Shown here piece by piece: positions 6,561 to 8,649 of a stretch of DNA of 8,649 nucleotides. The stretch comes from Acidimicrobiaceae bacterium. Its GTDB lineage: Bacteria; Actinomycetota; Acidimicrobiia; Acidimicrobiales; RAAP-2. Both the position numbers and the translations under genes were made by a program. How positions within the stretch are numbered: position 1 is the first letter of the stretch; every line of letters starts with the position of its first letter. The stretch spans positions 1-8,649 of the forward strand of contig PLXU01000051.1 of assembly GCA_003151555.1 (NCBI GenBank), given 5' to 3'. Below the pieces are notes generated by a model. That model searched no databases and had not been told where the DNA came from. It worked only from the letters and a program-made list of their open reading frames with translations.

Positions 6561-8649
6561 GTGAGCGCACCCGTCGACCCTTCCTCGTCGATATCGAATA
6601 AGGGTTCTTTCGGGCCCAACGCCTGGCTAGTTGACGATATGTACGACCGTTTCCTCGCCGACCCGTCTAACGTGTCAGAGAGTTGGCGAGAGTTCTTCGC
6701 CGATTACCAGCGTTCGACCGTTCCCTCGGTCGCGGCCGCGGCGTCGAAGGCGTCCGCACCGACGCCGACGCCGTCCGTGGCCATTGATAGTGAGGCAACG
6801 CCGTTGCGCGGGGCGGCGGCGCGCCTCGTGACCAACATGAACGCCAGTCTGAGCGTGCCGACCGCGACCAGCGTGCGCAGCGTGGCGGCGCGCTTGCTGG
6901 AGATCAACCGGGCGGCGCTCAATGAGACGCTTGCGCGCTCGAGCGGCGCGAAAGTGTCGTTCACGCACTTCATTGCCTACGCCATTGTCAAGGGATTGGT
7001 GGCGATTCCCTCCATGAACGCCTCCTTCGTCGAGGCGGTCGATCAAAAGGGTACGCCGGGCGTTCGCCATCACGAGCACGTTGGTCTAGGACTCGCGGTC
7101 GACGTGCAGCGCCCCGACGGCTCGCGCAATCTTTTGGTGCCAGTCATCCGCGACGCCGACACCTTGGATTTCCGGGGCTTCTTGCTGGCCTACGAAGACC
7201 TGGTGCGCAAGGTGCACTCCGGTTCCTTCGGCGCCGATGACTTTATGGGAGCCACGGTCTCGCTGACCAACCCCGGCACGATCGGCACGGTGCAGTCGGT
7301 GCCGCGCCTGATGGCCGGCCAAGGGGCGATCTTCGGCGTCGGTGCGCTCGGTTGGCCCGCCGGTTTCGAAGCGGCCGATCCGCGCGCCCTGGCCGAACTG
7401 GGGGTTGGCAAAGTAATGACCCTGACCTCGACGTACGACCACCGCATCATTCAAGGCGCCGAATCCGGTCTCTTCTTGAAGTACGTGGCGGAGTGCCTCA
7501 CGGGCGAGCACGAATTCTACGACCAGGTCTTTGCCTCGCTCGGCGTGGCCTACGAGCCGGCGCGCTGGGCCAAGGACCACAACCCCGCGGTCGGCGAAGG
7601 CGAGCACGAGCGGATCCTCAAGCAGATCCGCGTCCAAGAACTCATCAACATGTACCGCGTGCGCGGCCACCTCAATGCCCACCTCGATCCGCTGCATAGC
7701 GATCCACCGGTGCTGCACTCCGAACTCGACCTCGCCACGTACGGTCTGACGATGTGGGACCTGCAGCGACGCTTCGTGGTGAGCGGTTTGGCCGGACGCA
7801 GCGAGGCGACCCTCGAGGAGATCCTTGCGATCCTGCGCGACGCCTACTGTCGCACGATCGGCATCGAGTACGGCCACATCATGGACCCGGTACAGAAACG
7901 TTGGATCCAAGAACGGGTCGAGGGAGTCAATCTGTCGATGTCGATCGACGAGCAGCACCGAATCCTGGAAGGACTCAGTGAAGCCGAAGTCTTCGAACGT
8001 TTCTTGCACTCGCGTTACGTGGGCCAGAAGCGATTTGGACTCGAGGGGGCCGAGTCGACGATCGTCGCACTGCGCACCATTCTCGACGTCGCCGCCGACC
8101 AGGGCACCAAGGAGGCGGTCATCGGCATGGCGCACCGCGGGCGGCTCAACGTGCTCGCCAACGTCGTGGGTAAGTCCTACAGCGACATCTTCTCGGAGTT
8201 CGAGGGCAACCTGGACCCGGAAAGCGTCCAGGGCAGCGGCGACGTGAAGTACCACAAGGGCGCGCGCGGCGTGTTCAAGAACCCCCGTGGCGCGACCATT
8301 GAAGTCTCCATGGCTTCGAATCCCTCCCACCTTGAGGCCGTCAGTCCCGTGGTCGAGGGCATCGTTCGCGCCAAGCAGGATCTGGTCCTTCGCCCGACCG
8401 ACGGCACGCAGAGTACGGTGATGGCCGAGCACTTCCCCTACCTGGCGATCTTGATTCACGGCGACGCGGCCTTCTCCGGTCAGGGTGTGGTCGCCGAAAC
8501 GCTGAACCTCTCGCAGCTCTCGGGTTACTACGTGGGCGGCGCATTGCACATCGTGATCAATAATCAGGTGGGCTTCACCACCGCGCCGGAATCGGCGAGG
8601 TCGAGTGTCTATCCCACCGACGTGGCCAAGATGATCCAGGCGCCGATCT
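6561..8649 (+). CDS. kgd: Multifunctional 2-oxoglutarate metabolism enzyme (E1-E2 fusion), N-terminal part
   Basis: The first 696 residues of a protein usually about 1,230 long; the frame is open to the window edge. The family combines 2-oxoglutarate decarboxylase/dehydrogenase E1 activity with a succinyltransferase-like domain and works at the 2-oxoglutarate node of the TCA cycle. Seen in order: the E1o N-terminal helix FGPNAWLVDDMYDRFLADP (17-35), an Ala/Pro/Thr linker (about 51-80), LRGAAARLVTNMNASLSVPTA (82-102) opening the E2 acyltransferase domain, and its active-site TYDHRIIQGAESG with His294. The E1 part then has MAHRGRLNV (523-531), SGDVKYHKG, SNPSHLEAV and the thiamine-diphosphate segment from HGDAAF (633) to NNQVGFT (667 onward). 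There is no lipoyl domain. GTG 6561 is the only plausible start: an in-frame TAG lies at 6549-6551 and the next ATG would cut the N-terminal helix. In mycobacteria and corynebacteria the enzyme is controlled by the FHA protein GarA/OdhI, which is not visible here. Confidence 0.97.
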   Translation, partial: MSAPVDPSSSISNKGSFGPNAWLVDDMYDRFLADPSNVSESWREFFADYQRSTVPSVAAAASKASAPTPTPSVAIDSEATPLRGAAARLVTNMNASLSVPTATSVRSVAARLLEINRAALNETLARSSGAKVSFTHFIAYAIVKGLVAIPSMNASFVEAVDQKGTPGVRHHEHVGLGLAVDVQRPDGSRNLLVPVIRDADTLDFRGFLLAYEDLVRKVHSGSFGADDFMGATVSLTNPGTIGTVQSVPRLMAGQGAIFGVGALGWPAGFEAADPRALAELGVGKVMTLTSTYDHRIIQGAESGLFLKYVAECLTGEHEFYDQVFASLGVAYEPARWAKDHNPAVGEGEHERILKQIRVQELINMYRVRGHLNAHLDPLHSDPPVLHSELDLATYGLTMWDLQRRFVVSGLAGRSEATLEEILAILRDAYCRTIGIEYGHIMDPVQKRWIQERVEGVNLSMSIDEQHRILEGLSEAEVFERFLHSRYVGQKRFGLEGAESTIVALRTILDVAADQGTKEAVIGMAHRGRLNVLANVVGKSYSDIFSEFEGNLDPESVQGSGDVKYHKGARGVFKNPRGATIEVSMASNPSHLEAVSPVVEGIVRAKQDLVLRPTDGTQSTVMAEHFPYLAILIHGDAAFSGQGVVAETLNLSQLSGYYVGGALHIVINNQVGFTTAPESARSSVYPTDVAKMIQAPI

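Noticed and set aside
6631..7079. Short open frames on both strands over the kgd N-terminal region
   Set aside because: The kgd frame is continuous and conserved through this stretch; the others are Arg/Ala-rich shadows.
7086..8549. Long open frame of 487 codons on the - strand inside kgd
   Set aside because: It lies fully opposite the clearly conserved kgd reading frame and its translation resembles no family; it is a shadow of GC-rich codon use.
8520..8649. Possible truncation of kgd
   Set aside because: The frame is open and conserved up to the last base, so the gene is simply cut by the window edge.

Overview
The window looks like ordinary chromosomal DNA from a moderately GC-rich actinobacterium. 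The strongest taxonomic clue is the gene at the right end. It encodes an E1-E2 fused 2-oxoglutarate enzyme (Kgd/OdhA type) with an acyltransferase domain in front of the thiamine-diphosphate E1 domain and no lipoyl domain, an arrangement typical of Actinomycetota. I cannot place the organism more finely; a deep or environmental lineage such as Acidimicrobiia is only a guess. I see no phage, IS, CRISPR, tRNA or rRNA sequence.

Left part (1-4775): an oligopeptide/dipeptide-type ABC importer. The window opens inside an OppF/DppF-like ATPase gene on the + strand (1-561). Facing it on the - strand is a three-gene unit read from right to left: an exported family-5 solute-binding protein (4585 to 2717), an OppB/DppB-like permease (2569 to 1598) and an OppC/DppC-like permease (1601 to 660). 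The two permease genes overlap by 4 bases. Between the binding-protein gene and the permeases lies a 147-base gap with a perfect 20-bp hairpin and a second inverted repeat, which probably give much more binding protein than permease. The ATPase gene converges on the permeases, so the importer is encoded from two transcripts.

Middle part (4776-6490): two - strand genes overlapping by 16 bases, an alpha/beta hydrolase followed by a TIGR01777/YfcH-type NAD(P)-dependent epimerase-like protein. They read towards the transporter operon. Their substrates cannot be told from sequence.

Right part (6561-8649): the first 696 codons of kgd on the + strand, divergent from the hydrolase across only 70 bases. 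The frame is open to the window edge, so the gene is cut by the window and is not broken. Its only plausible start, GTG, has a purine-rich GGAGGG abutting it and a TANNNT hexamer 6 bases upstream, which raises the possibility of leaderless translation.

No novel multi-gene system is evident. The more interesting points are regulatory: hairpins inside the transporter operon, repeats upstream of it, and the kgd start. At the protein level, the binding protein is unusual in lacking a lipobox and carrying eight cysteines.
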